NCBI RefSeq assembly: GCF_016907675.1
Contig: NZ_JAFBCJ010000001.1
Span: forward strand, 558,001-622,000
Direction: 5' to 3'
DNA: 64,000 bases
From: Geodermatophilus bullaregiensis
Lineage (GTDB): Bacteria > Actinomycetota > Actinomycetes > Mycobacteriales > Geodermatophilaceae
Below, piece after piece: positions 55,846 to 64,000 of the stretch. The position numbers and the translations under genes were made by a program. The notes below the pieces were generated by a model that made no database searches, had not been told where the DNA came from, and saw only the letters and a list, made by a program, of their open reading frames with translations. Numbering within the stretch: position 1 is the stretch's first letter; each line of letters starts with the position of its first letter.

Positions 55846-56698
55846 GCCCCTCCTGGGCGACGGTGGCCACGTGGGTGCCGCCGGCGGACCAGATGCTGCC
55901 GAAGCACAGCGCGCGACCGGCCGAGGCGGCCGGGCTGTCGGTCTCGTAGAGGAACCACTCGTCGGCGCGCACCGGCGCGTGGAACCACACGGCGTGGTCG
56001 AGGCTGGCGCCCACGTAGCGGCCGCCCCAGCCACCGCCGACCCGCGCGAGCCCGGCCGAGAGCAGGGTCAGGTCGGTGACGAAGGTCAGCGCGGCGGCGT
56101 GCACGGCGGCGTCGTCCGGCAGCCGGCCGGCCACGCGCATCCACGCGTGGGTCTGGGTGTGCGGCGGCGTCTTCGGCTCGGGGGCGAACGGGTTGCCCAG
56201 CGGGCGCTGCTCCACCGCCCGGCTGATCTCCAGCGCCGGCGCCGCCAGCTCCCCGTGACCGGCCGCGTGGTCGGCCAGCGAGGGCAGCTCCTCCGGTCGC
56301 GGGACGTCGGGCATCGGCCGGGCGTGCGCGACGACGGCGTGCTCGCCGGCGTGGAAGTCCGCCGTCAGCGCGAAGACGGCGACGTCCTCCCCGCGGCGCC
56401 GCTGGCAGGCGATCACGCGGCGCGAGGAGAACGACCGGCCGTCGCGGATCCGCTCGACGGTGTAGCGCAGCTCCTCGTGCGGGTCGCCGGGCCGCAGGAA
56501 GTAGGAGTGCAGCGAGTGCACGCCACGGCCCCCGGCGACCGTCCGCCCGGCGGCCACGAGCGCCTGCCCGGCCACCTGCCCGCCGAAGATGCGCTGCAGC
56601 CGGGTGGTCGGCGTCTGCCCGACGAAGACGTCGGGGGCGCGCTCCTCGAGGTCGAGGACGGTCATGAGGGCGGCGGCCTGGGACCCGCCACCGCTCAC
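55823..56698 (-). CDS. tesB: Acyl-CoA thioesterase II
   Basis: 291 residues, double-hotdog fold. Family segments: FVGQTPTTRLQRIFGGQVAGQALVAA, HSLHSYFLRPGDP, RDGRSFSSRRVIACQ, and in the second half THAWMRVAGRLPDD and GASLDHAVWFHAPVRADEWFLYET, including the catalytic Asp in SLDHAVW. GTG start overlapping the pyk stop (GTGA); an internal ATG at 56665 starts the conserved region and may be used instead. Confidence 0.93.
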   Translation of the reverse strand: MSGGGSQAAALMTVLDLEERAPDVFVGQTPTTRLQRIFGGQVAGQALVAAGRTVAGGRGVHSLHSYFLRPGDPHEELRYTVERIRDGRSFSSRRVIACQRRRGEDVAVFALTADFHAGEHAVVAHARPMPDVPRPEELPSLADHAAGHGELAAPALEISRAVEQRPLGNPFAPEPKTPPHTQTHAWMRVAGRLPDDAAVHAAALTFVTDLTLLSAGLARVGGGWGGRYVGASLDHAVWFHAPVRADEWFLYETDSPAASAGRALCFGSIWSAGGTHVATVAQEGLIRTLGE

Positions 56699-58110
56699 GA
56701 GTCGGTCCCGACTTCGTGGACGCGGATCAGGTTGGTCGACCCGGGGGTGTTGGGCGGGCTGCCGGCCACGACGACGACGCGGTCGCCCTCCCGGAGCCGG
56801 CCGATGGACAGCAGGGAGAAGTCCACCTGGCGGACCATGTCGTCGGTGTGCTGCACGGAGGGCACGAGGAAGGTCTCCACGCCCCAGGACAGCGCCAGCT
56901 GGCTGCGGACCCGCCCGTCGACGGTGAAGGCCAGCAGCGGCTGCCGGGGGTGCAGCGCGGCCAGCCGGCGGGCGCTGTCGCCGGTCTGCGTGAAGGTCGC
57001 GAGCGCCTTGACGTCCATCGCCTCGGCGATGTCGCGGGCCGCGCGCACGATCGCCCCGGAGCGGGAGCGCGACTTGCGGTGCAGGTCGGGCACCCACGCG
57101 TCGTCGCTCTCGACGGCGTCGATGATCCGCTCCATCGTGCGGACGGCGCCGATCGCGTACCGGCCCACCGACGTCTCCCCGGACAGCATCACCGCGTCGG
57201 CGCCGTCGAGGACGGCGTTGGCGACGTCGGAGGCCTCGGCGCGGGTGGGCCGGGAGTTCTCGATCATCGACTCGAGCATCTGGGTGGCCACGATGACCGG
57301 CTTGTTGCGCTCGCGGGCGGCCTGCACGGCGCGCTTCTGCACCAGCGGCACCGTCTCCAGGGCCAGCTCCACGCCGAGGTCGCCGCGGGCGACCATGATC
57401 CCGTCGAAGGCCTCGACGATGGCCTCGAGGTTCTCCACCGCCTCGGGCTTCTCCAGCTTGGCGATCACCGGGACGCTGATGTCCTCCTGGCGCATGATGT
57501 CGCGCACCAGCTCGACGTCGTCCGGCGAGCGGACGAAGGACAGGGCGACGAAGTCGACCGACAGGTGCAGGGCGAAGCGGAGGTCCTCCTCGTCCTTCTC
57601 CGACAGCGCCGGGACGCTCACGGCCACGCCGGGCAGGGACAGGCCCTTGTTGTTGGAGACCTGCCCGCCCTCGACGACCAGGCACCACACGTCGGGGCCG
57701 TCGACGGAGACCACCGACAGCGCCAGCTTGCCGTCGTCGACCAGGAGGCGGTCGCCGACCCGGGCGTCGGCGGCCAGGCCCTTGTAGGTCGTCGAGACGC
57801 GCTCGGCGGTGCCCGGGACGTCGTCGACGGTGATGCAGACCCGGCTGCCGGTGACCCAGGTGACCGGCCCGTCGGTGAACGTGCCGAGGCGGATCTTCGG
57901 GCCCTGCAGGTCGGCCAGGACGGCGACGGCGTGACCGGTCGTGTCGGAGGCCTGGCGCACCTTGAGGTAGGCGGACTCGTGGTCGGCGTGCGAGCCGTGG
58001 CTGAAGTTGAGCCGGGCGACGTCCATCCCCGACTCGACGAGGGCGGTGATCTGCTCCAGGGAGCTCGTGGCCGGACCCAGTGTGCAGACGATCTTCGCGC
58101 GGCGGCTCAT
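56695..58110 (-). CDS. pyk: Pyruvate kinase
   Basis: 471 residues; last step of glycolysis. Motifs: RRAKIVCTLGPATSS, ARLNFSHG, ADLQGPKIRLG, active-site IAKLEKPEAVENLEAI, GIMVARGDLGVEL, VATQMLESMIEN and the family signature around ADAVMLSGETSVGRYAI. ATG start with TAGCGT seven bases upstream, suggesting a leaderless transcript that includes tesB. Confidence 0.96.
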   Translation of the reverse strand: MSRRAKIVCTLGPATSSLEQITALVESGMDVARLNFSHGSHADHESAYLKVRQASDTTGHAVAVLADLQGPKIRLGTFTDGPVTWVTGSRVCITVDDVPGTAERVSTTYKGLAADARVGDRLLVDDGKLALSVVSVDGPDVWCLVVEGGQVSNNKGLSLPGVAVSVPALSEKDEEDLRFALHLSVDFVALSFVRSPDDVELVRDIMRQEDISVPVIAKLEKPEAVENLEAIVEAFDGIMVARGDLGVELALETVPLVQKRAVQAARERNKPVIVATQMLESMIENSRPTRAEASDVANAVLDGADAVMLSGETSVGRYAIGAVRTMERIIDAVESDDAWVPDLHRKSRSRSGAIVRAARDIAEAMDVKALATFTQTGDSARRLAALHPRQPLLAFTVDGRVRSQLALSWGVETFLVPSVQHTDDMVRQVDFSLLSIGRLREGDRVVVVAGSPPNTPGSTNLIRVHEVGTDS

Positions 58111-58117
58111 GCCGTAG

Positions 58118-58123
58118 ACGCTA
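58118..58123 (-). promoter_or_regulatory. Putative -10 element (TAGCGT) of leaderless pyk
   Basis: Minus-strand TAGCGT seven bases before the pyk ATG. Confidence 0.5.
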
Positions 58124-58199
58124 GTAGAAGGCCCCTGCTGACCCCCCACCACTCGCGGGCTCACGGCGGGTCACTGCCGACGGGCCGTCGGGAACGGGC

Positions 58200-58237
58200 A
58201 GGAGCCGGGTCCCGCGGTGTCGCGGGACCCGGCTCCT
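58200..58237 (-). terminator. Terminator of gltBD
   Basis: Perfect 17-bp stem AGGAGCCGGGTCCCGCG (58200-58216) with complement (58221-58237), 4-base loop, 22 bases beyond the gltD stop. Confidence 0.85.
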
Positions 58238-58259
58238 CGACCCGGGACGGGGTCCTCCG

Positions 58260-59747
58260 TCAGCGGAGGGCGACCGCCGTGGGGGTCACCGGCCGCGGCA
58301 GCATGGAGCTGCCGGTGAGGAACGCGTCGACGGCGCCGGCGGCGGCGCGGCCCTCGGCGATCGCCCACACGATGAGCGACTGGCCGCGGCCGACGTCCCC
58401 GGCGACGAAGACGCCGGGGACGCTGGCCATGAACTCCGCGTCGCGGGCGACGTTGCCGCGGGCGTCCACCTCCAGCCCGAGCGCCTCCACGAGGCCCTCG
58501 CGCTGGGCGCCGGTGAAGCCCATGGCCAGCAGCACCAGCTGGGCCGGCAGCTCGCGCTCGGTGCCCTCGATCTTCTGGAAGCGGCCGTCGACCCGCTCGA
58601 CCTCGTGGATGACCAGGGCGCGCACGCGGCCCTCGTCGTCGCCGAGGAAGCGCTCGGTGTTGACCGAGTACAGCCGCTCGCCGCCCTCCTCGTGGGCCGA
58701 GGAGATCCGCATGATCATCGGGTAGGTGGGCCAGGGGTTGCCCTCGGACCGCTCGTCCGGCGGCGCCGGCATGATCTCCAGCTGGGTCACCGAGCGGGCG
58801 CCCTGCCGGTGCGAGGTGCCCAGGCAGTCCGCGCCGGTGTCACCGCCGCCGATGATGACGACGTCCTTGCCCTTCGCCGAGATCGGCGGGTCGTCCAGCT
58901 CGCCGAGCGCCTGGCGGTTGCCGAAGGGCAGGAACTCCATGGCCAGGTGGATGCCGGCGAACTCGCGGCCGGGCGCGGGCAGGTCGCGGCCCACGGTGGC
59001 GCCGGCGGCCAGCACGACGGCGTCGAACTCGGCGCGCAGCTGCTCGGTGGACAGGTCGGCCTCGCCGCTGCCCCCGACCTCGACGCCGGTGACGAAGCGG
59101 GTGCCCTCGGCGCGCATCTGGTCCAGCCGCCGGTCGAGGACGGCCTTCTCCATCTTGAACTCGGGGATGCCGTAGCGCAGCAGCCCGCCGACCCGGTCCG
59201 AGCGCTCGTAGACGGTGACGTCGTGGCCGGCGCGGGTCAGCTGCTGGGCGGCGGCCAGCCCGGCCGGGCCCGACCCGACGACGGCGACCTTCTTGCCGGT
59301 GCGCTCGGCCGGTGTCTGCGGCTGGACGTGGCCCCGCTCGAAGGCCTGGTCGATGATCTCCCACTCGATCTGCTTGATCGTGACCGGCGAGTCCTGCAGG
59401 TTCAGCACGCAGGCGCCCTCGCAGGGGGCCGGGCACAGCTTCCCGGTGAACTCCGGGAAGTTGTTGGTCGCGTGCAGCCGCTCGATGGCGTCGCGCCAGT
59501 CGTCGCGGCGGGCGAGGTCGTTCCACTCCGGGATCAGGTTGCCCAGCGGGCACCCGTGGTGGCAGAACGGGATGCCGCAGTCCATGCACCGGGCGGCCTG
59601 CTGGCGCAGCGCCGTGACCGGGTAGACGGCGTCCTCACCGCTGTCGCGGGTGAGGTAGACGTCCTTCCAGTCCAGGATCCGGACGTCGACCGGCCGCCGC
59701 GGCGGCATGGCCCGCTCGTACTTCAGGAACCCCGTGGAGTCAGCCAC
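58260..59747 (-). CDS. gltD: Glutamate synthase small subunit
   Basis: 495 residues. N-terminal iron-sulfur clusters: CMDCGIPFCHHGCPLGN and CPAPCEGACVLN. FAD site VAVVGSGPAGLAAAQQLTRAG, NADPH-binding VVIIGGGDTGADCLG, and the closing FVAGDVGRGQSLIVWAIAEGR. Passes electrons from NADPH to GltB. GTG start; 53 bases after gltB, one operon ending in a terminator. Confidence 0.96.
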   Translation of the reverse strand: MADSTGFLKYERAMPPRRPVDVRILDWKDVYLTRDSGEDAVYPVTALRQQAARCMDCGIPFCHHGCPLGNLIPEWNDLARRDDWRDAIERLHATNNFPEFTGKLCPAPCEGACVLNLQDSPVTIKQIEWEIIDQAFERGHVQPQTPAERTGKKVAVVGSGPAGLAAAQQLTRAGHDVTVYERSDRVGGLLRYGIPEFKMEKAVLDRRLDQMRAEGTRFVTGVEVGGSGEADLSTEQLRAEFDAVVLAAGATVGRDLPAPGREFAGIHLAMEFLPFGNRQALGELDDPPISAKGKDVVIIGGGDTGADCLGTSHRQGARSVTQLEIMPAPPDERSEGNPWPTYPMIMRISSAHEEGGERLYSVNTERFLGDDEGRVRALVIHEVERVDGRFQKIEGTERELPAQLVLLAMGFTGAQREGLVEALGLEVDARGNVARDAEFMASVPGVFVAGDVGRGQSLIVWAIAEGRAAAGAVDAFLTGSSMLPRPVTPTAVALR

Positions 59748-59800
59748 GTGCGGCCTCCGTCGTCTCGTCGTGAGGTGCGCTGCAGGGTCGGGGGCGCGGG

Positions 59801-62800
59801 TCAGCCACGAGCCGCCTCCATGACCGCGCGGTCCACGTCCGTGCCGGCGGCCTCGGCGGCGCGCCGGGCCTCCAGGGCGCGACGGTAGTCGCGCGGCATG
59901 ATCACGCTGAACTGCTCGGACCAGCGGCCCCAGTCGGCCAGCAGCGCCGCGGCCACGGTCGACTCGGTCTCGGCCTGGTACCGGACGAGGACCTCCCGCA
60001 GCCACTGCGCGGACTCGACGTCCAGCGGCTCGACGTCGACCATCTCGGCGTTGACGCGGTGTCGGGCCAGGTCGAGGACGTAGCCGATGCCGCCGGACAT
60101 GCCGGCCGCGATGTTCCGGCCGGTCCGGCCGAGGATCACCGCGCGGCCGCCGGTCATGTACTCCAGGGCGTGGTCGCCCACGCCCTCGACGACGGCCACC
60201 GCGCCGGAGTTGCGGACGCAGAACCGCTCGCCGACCCGCCCGCGCAGGAAGATCTCCCCGCCGGTGGCGCCGTAGCCGATGACGTTGCCGGCGATGACGT
60301 TGTCCTCGGCGGCGAAGCTCGCCTCCCGCGCCGGCCGGACGACGATCCGCCCGCCGGAGAGGCCCTTGCCGACGTAGTCGTTGGCGTCCCCGAGCAGCCG
60401 CATGGTGATCCCACGGGGCACGAAGGCGCCGAAGGACTGGCCGGCCGACCCGGTGAAGGTCAAGTCGATCGTGCCGTCGGGCAGGCCCTCGCCACCGAAG
60501 CGGCGGGTGACCATCGAGCCGAGCATCGTGCCGACGGTGCGGTTGACGTTGCGCACCGGCAGCTCGAGGGTCACCGGCCGCGCGTCGAGCAGCGCGCCCT
60601 CGCACAGCTGGACCAGCGTCTGGTCCAGCGCGGCGTCGAGGCCGTGGTCCTGGGTGCGGACCGCCCGCCGCGGAGCACCCTCGGGGAGCTCGGGCAGGGC
60701 GAGCATCCTCGACAGGTCCAGGCCGCGGGCCTTCCAGTGGTCGACCGCCTGGCGGGTGTCGAGCAGCTCGACGTGGCCGACGGCCTCCTCGACGCTGCGG
60801 AAGCCCAGCTCGGCGAGGTACTGGCGGACCTGCTCGGCGAGGAACTCGAAGAACGTCACCACGAACTCGGGCCGGCCGGTGAACCGCTTGCGCAGCTCCG
60901 GGTTCTGGGTGGCCACGCCGACCGGGCAGGTGTCGAGGTGGCAGACCCGCATCATGATGCAGCCCGACACGACCAGCGGGGCGGTGGCGAAGCCGTACTC
61001 CTCGGCGCCGAGCAGCATCGCGACGACCACGTCGCGGCCGGTCTTCATCTGGCCGTCGACCTGCACCACGATCCGGTCGCGCAGGCCGTTGGCCAGCAGC
61101 GTCTGCTGCGTCTCGGCCAGGCCCAGCTCCCACGGCGAGCCGGCGTGCTTGAGCGAGGTCAGCGGGGCGGCACCGGTGCCGCCGTCGTGCCCGGAGATCA
61201 GCACGACGTCGGCGTGCGCCTTGCTGACGCCGGCCGCGACCGTCCCGACCCCGACCTCGGCGACCAGCTTGACGTTGACCCTTGCTGCGTCGTTGGCGTT
61301 CTTCAGGTCGTGGATGAGCTGCTTGAGGTCCTCGATCGAGTAGATGTCGTGGTGCGGCGGCGGGCTGATCAGGCCGACGCCGGGCGTCGAGTGCCGGGTG
61401 CGGGCCACCCACGGGTAGACCTTGCCGCCGGGCAGCTGGCCGCCCTCCCCGGGCTTGGCGCCCTGCGCCATCTTGATCTGGATGTCGTCGGCGTTGACCA
61501 GGTACTCGCTGGTGACGCCGAAGCGGCCGCTGGCCACCTGCTTGATCGCCGAGCGGCGCAGGTCGCCGTTGGGGTCGGGCACGAACCGGTCGGGGTCCTC
61601 GCCGCCCTCGCCGGTGTTGGACCGGCCGCCGAGCCGGTTCATGCCGATGGCGAGGGTCTCGTGCGCCTCCTGCGAGATGGAGCCGTAGCTCATCGCGCCG
61701 GTCTGGAACCGCTTGACGATCTCGCTGACCGGCTCGACCTCCTCGATCGGCACCGGCGGGCGCACGCCCTTCCTGACGGTGAACAGGCCGCGCAGGGTGG
61801 CCGCGTCCTCCGACAGCTGGTCGACCGTCTGCGTGTACCGCTCGAAGACCTCGTACTGCCGCGAGCGGGTGGAGTGCTGGAGGAGGAACACCGTCTCGGG
61901 GTTGAACAGGTGCACCTCGCCCTCGCGGCGCCACTGGTACTCGCCACCGGTCTCCAGCCGGCGGTGCGCGCGCTCGGTCGGGTTCTCCGGGTAGGCGCGC
62001 CGGTGCCGCATGGCGACCTCCTCGGCGAGCACGTCCACGCCCACGCCGCCCAGCGGGCAGGAGGTGCCGGTGAAGTACTCGTCGACGACCTCCTGGGAGA
62101 GGCCGACCGCCTCGAAGATCTGCGCCATCGTGTACGAGCCGACGGTGCTGATGCCCATCTTGCTCATGACCTTGAGGACGCCCTTGCCGAGCGCCTTGAC
62201 CACGTTGCGCACGGCCTGCGCCGGCTCGACGCCGGTGAGGACGCCGTCGCGGATCAGGTCCTCGATCGACTCGAAGGCGAGGTAGGGGTTGACCGCGGCC
62301 GCGCCGTAGCCGAGCAGCAGCGCGACGTGGTGCACCTCCCGGCAGTCGCCGGACTCGACGACGAGGCCGACCTCCATGCGGGTGCGCTCGCGCACCAGGT
62401 GGTGGTGGACCGCGGCGGTCATCAGCAGCGAGGGGATGGGCGCGCGCCGCTCGTCGCAGTCGCGGTCGGAGAGCACGATGACCCGGGCACCGGCCGCGAT
62501 GGCCTTGCTGACCTTGGTCCGCAGCTCCTCGACGGCCTGCACGAGCGCCGGCCCGCCGCCGGTGACGTCGAAGTGGCCGGTGATCCGGACGGCGGCGAAG
62601 CCGGGCAGGTCGCCGTCGTCGTCGATGTGCAGGATCTTGGCCAGCTCGTCGTTGTCGAGGACCGGGTAGGGCAGGAACACCTGGCGGCAGGACGCCGGGG
62701 TGGCCGAGAGCAGGTTCTGCTCCGGGCCGAAGGTGCGGCCCAGGCTGGTCACCAGCTCCTCGCGGATGGCGTCCAGCGGCGGGTTGGTCACCTGGGCGAA

Positions 62801-64000
62801 CAGCTGCCCGAAGTAGTCGTAGAGCTGCCGGGAGCGGTCCGACAGCGCCGCGATCGGGGTGTCGGTGCCCATGGAGCCGATCGGCTCGGCCCCGCTGGAG
62901 GCCATCGGCGTGAGCAGGACGCGCAGGTCCTCCTCGGTGTAGCCGAACAGCATCTGCCGGCGGACGACGGACTCGTGGCTGGGCCGCGCGCGGCGCCGCT
63001 CGGGAAGCTGCGGCAGGTGCACCAGGCCCGCGTGCAGCCAGTCGTCGTAGGGGTGCTCGCCGGCGAGGGCGCCCTTGACCTCCTCGTCGGAGACGATCTG
63101 CCCGGAGGTGGTGTCGACGAGGAACATCCGACCCGGCTGCAGCCGGCCCTTGGCGACGACGTCGCCGGCCGGGATGTCGAGCACGCCGGCCTCGCTGGCC
63201 AGGACGACCAGGTCGTCCTTCGTCCGCCACCACCGGCCGGGGCGCAGGCCGTTGCGGTCGAGGACGGCGCCGATGACGGTGCCGTCGGTGAAGGCCACGC
63301 AGGCCGGCCCGTCCCAGGGCTCCATGATCGAGGCGTGGAACCGGTAGAAGGCCCGCCGGGCCGGGTCCATCTCGTCGTGGTTCTCCCACGCCTCCGGGAT
63401 CATCATCAGCACCGCGTGCGGCAGCGAGCGGCCGGACAGGTGCAGCAGCTCGAGCACCTCGTCGAAGGTCGCCGAGTCGCTGAAGTCGCTGGCGGTGACC
63501 GGGAAGACCCGCTCCAGGCCGAGCTCGCTCGCCGGGCCGGCGGGGCCGTCGAACAGCTCGGTCTCGAGCTTGGCCTCGCGGGCGCGCATCCGGTTGCGGT
63601 TGCCCTTGATGGTGTTGATCTCGCCGTTGTGGGCGATGAACCGGAACGGGTGGGCCAGCGGCCAGCTCGGGAAGGTGTTCGTGGAGAACCGGCTGTGCAC
63701 CAGGGCGATCGCCGACTCGTAGCGCTCGTCGCGCAGGTCGGGGAAGAACGCCGGCAGCTGGTCGGTGGTCAGCATCCCCTTGTAGGTCAGCGTCCGCGAC
63801 GACAGGGACACGACGTAGAGGGAGCTGCCGGCCTCGCGGGCCTCGCGCTCGGCGCGCTTGCGCAGCACGAAGGAGCGCCGCTCGAGGCGGGTGACGCCGT
63901 TGACCACGCGCGGGCCGCCGAACGCGGCGGCGTCGGCGCGGGCGCCCATCGTCTCGGCGACGAACACCTGGGCGAAGTGCGGCATGACCGCGCGGGCGGT
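59801..64000 (-). CDS. gltB: Glutamate synthase large subunit, 5' end outside window
   Basis: About 1,400 residues visible; full-length proteins have about 1,500, and the N-terminal catalytic cysteine of the glutaminase lies beyond base 64000. Present are the remaining glutaminase domain ([18 protein letters not shown]), the central domain, the FMN-dependent synthase ([29 protein letters not shown]), the 3Fe-4S cysteines in [15 protein letters not shown], and the GXGXG beta-helix near the C-terminus ([14 protein letters not shown]). Combines glutamine and 2-oxoglutarate to two glutamates. The reading frame continues open past the apparent ATG at 63985, so that codon is not the start. Confidence 0.96.
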   Translation of the reverse strand, partial: TARAVMPHFAQVFVAETMGARADAAAFGGPRVVNGVTRLERRSFVLRKRAEREAREAGSSLYVVSLSSRTLTYKGMLTTDQLPAFFPDLRDERYESAIALVHSRFSTNTFPSWPLAHPFRFIAHNGEINTIKGNRNRMRAREAKLETELFDGPAGPASELGLERVFPVTASDFSDSATFDEVLELLHLSGRSLPHAVLMMIPEAWENHDEMDPARRAFYRFHASIMEPWDGPACVAFTDGTVIGAVLDRNGLRPGRWWRTKDDLVVLASEAGVLDIPAGDVVAKGRLQPGRMFLVDTTSGQIVSDEEVKGALAGEHPYDDWLHAGLVHLPQLPERRRARPSHESVVRRQMLFGYTEEDLRVLLTPMASSGAEPIGSMGTDTPIAALSDRSRQLYDYFGQLFAQVTNPPLDAIREELVTSLGRTFGPEQNLLSATPASCRQVFLPYPVLDNDELAKILHIDDDGDLPGFAAVRITGHFDVTGGGPALVQAVEELRTKVSKAIAAGARVIVLSDRDCDERRAPIPSLLMTAAVHHHLVRERTRMEVGLVVESGDCREVHHVALLLGYGAAAVNPYLAFESIEDLIRDGVLTGVEPAQAVRNVVKALGKGVLKVMSKMGISTVGSYTMAQIFEAVGLSQEVVDEYFTGTSCPLGGVGVDVLAEEVAMRHRRAYPENPTERAHRRLETGGEYQWRREGEVHLFNPETVFLLQHSTRSRQYEVFERYTQTVDQLSEDAATLRGLFTVRKGVRPPVPIEEVEPVSEIVKRFQTGAMSYGSISQEAHETLAIGMNRLGGRSNTGEGGEDPDRFVPDPNGDLRRSAIKQVASGRFGVTSEYLVNADDIQIKMAQGAKPGEGGQLPGGKVYPWVARTRHSTPGVGLISPPPHHDIYSIEDLKQLIHDLKNANDAARVNVKLVAEVGVGTVAAGVSKAHADVVLISGHDGGTGAAPLTSLKHAGSPWELGLAETQQTLLANGLRDRIVVQVDGQMKTGRDVVVAMLLGAEEYGFATAPLVVSGCIMMRVCHLDTCPVGVATQNPELRKRFTGRPEFVVTFFEFLAEQVRQYLAELGFRSVEEAVGHVELLDTRQAVDHWKARGLDLSRMLALPELPEGAPRRAVRTQDHGLDAALDQTLVQLCEGALLDARPVTLELPVRNVNRTVGTMLGSMVTRRFGGEGLPDGTIDLTFTGSAGQSFGAFVPRGITMRLLGDANDYVGKGLSGGRIVVRPAREASFAAEDNVIAGNVIGYGATGGEIFLRGRVGERFCVRNSGAVAVVEGVGDHALEYMTGGRAVILGRTGRNIAAGMSGGIGYVLDLARHRVNAEMVDVEPLDVESAQWLREVLVRYQAETESTVAAALLADWGRWSEQFSVIMPRDYRRALEARRAAEAAGTDVDRAVMEAARG

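Noticed and set aside
58712..58731. TGATCATCGGGT sequence in gltD resembling the 2509 repeat arm
   Set aside because: Codes for the conserved MIMR region of GltD and lacks the second arm; coincidence.
58260..63389. Apparent 1,709-residue minus-strand frame that would fuse gltD to upstream sequence
   Set aside because: Only the last 495 residues are GltD; the rest runs out of frame through gltB and has no domain. Two separate genes with a 53-base gap explain the region.

Overview
The window is very GC-rich DNA with almost no spacing between genes, frequent GTG starts and many four-base stop/start overlaps. Gene content points to a Gram-positive actinobacterium: a phosphatidylinositol-mannoside (PIM) operon next to thrS, an SsgA-like sporulation protein, an ANTAR response regulator, a LexA box of the actinobacterial type before ruvC, a RskA-like anti-sigma factor, and many TANNNT elements lying only 6-8 bases before start codons. 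The overall gene order looks like Geodermatophilaceae (Blastococcus, Geodermatophilus, Modestobacter). That placement is inference from gene content, not a measured relationship. I see no prophage, insertion sequence, plasmid function or CRISPR array.

Layout. 1-9.8 kb: 3' part missing rarA, an aldo/keto reductase, a DUF559-type nuclease, then aspS, a second aldo/keto reductase, hisS and a metallo-hydrolase on the minus strand, followed by two exported cyclophilins and a methyltransferase. 9.8-14 kb: a compact Asp23/AmaP envelope locus built around an ECF sigma factor. 14-24.8 kb (minus strand): rel, apt, secF-secD-yajC, ruvB-ruvA-ruvC, yebC, pdxT. 24.8-33.5 kb: a membrane protein between pdxT and pdxS, a LemA protein, then the block pimA-patA-pgsA-HIT-thrS, and a MOSC protein. 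33.5-38.8 kb: HNH nuclease, two RibD/DHFR-like reductases, tRNA-Val, an ECF sigma/anti-sigma pair, an SsgA-like protein and a tRNA-Gly/Cys/Val cluster. 38.8-47 kb: coaE, a small orphan gene, rpsA, methyltransferase, small P-loop kinase, polA, thioesterase, GNAT. 47-53.2 kb: a branched-chain amino-acid type ABC transporter. 53.2-64 kb: ANTAR regulator, a tRNA with a CAA anticodon, PLP decarboxylase, tesB, pyk, gltD and most of gltB.

Most of the window is core metabolism: translation (aspS, hisS, thrS, rpsA, tRNAs), DNA repair (rarA, ruvABC, polA), secretion (yajC-secDF), stringent response (rel), vitamin B6 (pdxST), PIM lipids and glutamate synthesis. Three parts are out of the ordinary. The ABC transporter at 47.2-53.1 kb carries a substrate-binding lipoprotein whose two halves appear in swapped (circularly permuted) order and a permease with a secreted beta-sandwich-like domain at its N-terminus. 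The Asp23 locus packs several Asp23-like proteins, a minimal J-domain-like protein, a DUF2273 protein and two membrane anchors next to an ECF sigma gene. At the DNA level there is a dispersed palindromic element of about 57 bp in two intergenic copies, and a separate long inverted repeat after aspS.
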